This document shows, in pieces, positions 5,369 to 5,496 of a stretch of 5,496 bases of DNA (its first letter is position 1; every line of letters starts with the position of its first letter). The position numbers and the translations under genes are program-made. The stretch is from Ruminococcaceae bacterium UBA5579 (GTDB taxonomy: Bacteria; Bacillota; Clostridia; Oscillospirales; Ruminococcaceae). The stretch lies in assembly GCA_002425305.1 (NCBI GenBank), contig DILZ01000025.1:22443-27938 (forward strand). The letters run 5' to 3'. Under the pieces are notes generated by a model. That model was not told the DNA's origin, ran no database searches, and worked only from the letters and a program-made list of their open reading frames with translations.

Positions 5369-5401
5369 GCATAATGGCGGCGCAGTAAAAGCGCGTTATG
5401 C
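5369..5401 (+). repeat. Hairpin just after nadD
   Basis: GCATAA (5369-5374) pairs with TTATGC (5396-5401), and GCGC (5380-5383) pairs with GCGC (5391-5394) around a seven-base loop AGTAAAA; five bases against one are unpaired between the stems. It begins nine bases after the nadD stop. No T-run follows, so it is not an intrinsic terminator; a processing or stabilising hairpin, or chance, remain possible. Confidence 0.4.
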
Positions 5402-5439
5402 GATGATTAAGGCAGGAGGGAGCAGTGGAGCGAAAAAAG

Positions 5440-5490
5440 CGAGTGATGTCAGCGTAGTGAAGCGCAGCGGAACGGAGCTGATATCACTCG
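5440..5490. repeat. Long palindrome at the right edge (14-bp stem, possible minus-strand terminator or dispersed repeat)
   Basis: CGAGTGATGTCAGC (5440-5453) pairs with GCTGATATCACTCG (5477-5490) over 14 positions, with a single G-T wobble at 5448/5482. The 23-base loop is rich in AGCG-type sequence. On the minus strand the stem is followed, after one base, by six T residues (complement of A5433-5438), which has the form of an intrinsic terminator for a leftward transcript. No leftward gene is visible. On the + strand what follows lies beyond the window. A dispersed palindromic repeat is an equally good reading. Confidence 0.6.
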
Positions 5491-5496
5491 GCTAGC

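Noticed and set aside
4963..5388. 141-codon + strand frame overlapping nadD
   Set aside because: It is an Arg-rich alternate frame of nadD, whose own frame has complete motifs.
5403..5495. 30-codon frame in the palindromic tail after nadD
   Set aside because: It has no ribosome binding site and a composition rich in Ser, Gly and Lys, and its codons run through the palindrome. It is more simply explained as repeat sequence.

Overview
The window looks like chromosomal DNA from a Gram-positive, low-to-medium-GC bacterium of the Clostridia. A Ruminococcaceae/Oscillospiraceae-like source is my best guess, inferred from protein style and gene order and not proven. Every gene is on the + strand with purine-rich Shine-Dalgarno sites (AAAGGAG, AAAGGAT, AGGAG). 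Two sigma-A promoters are close to ideal: 17-bp spacing, TATAAT and an extended -10 TG.

Layout. 1-291 is the C-terminal end of dnaE (replicative DNA polymerase III alpha). A 22-bp arm at 1-22 is repeated exactly, inverted, at 285-306 over the dnaE stop codon. A promoter (325-353) drives a XRE/AbrB two-domain regulator (372-749), followed by a chimeric gene (760-1452). That gene begins as an ABC-transporter ATPase and becomes the FtsY GTPase domain exactly at the shared Walker A/P-loop. Next come an unrecognised protein with three membrane segments and a large extracytoplasmic domain (1487-2821) and an AT-rich HAD phosphatase (2825-3544). A 170-bp AT-rich spacer with palindromes and a consensus promoter leads into a compact housekeeping operon: rdgB (3715-4353), yhbY (4354-4749) and nadD (4739-5359). 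The last 137 bases hold no convincing gene but have two hairpins, one a long palindrome at the very end.

How it fits together. rdgB-yhbY-nadD is a normal Firmicutes housekeeping cluster (nucleotide-pool sanitation, ribosome assembly, NAD synthesis), and ftsY is often encoded near it. The dnaE, regulator and ABC ATPase genes look like a different locus. The two appear joined at the P-loop codons that ABC ATPases and FtsY share. The result has lost the ABC signature, Walker B and H-loop, and also the FtsY N domain, so it should work as neither protein. It is either a real recombination product or, perhaps more likely, an assembly join at a short shared sequence. The exact inverted repeat starting at base 1 and the palindrome at the right edge also suggest that this fragment is bounded by repeats.

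I found no CRISPR array, insertion sequence, tRNA or rRNA. The points that most deserve attention are the ABC-FtsY join, the 22-bp inverted repeat around the dnaE 3' end, the unknown membrane protein and the terminal palindrome.
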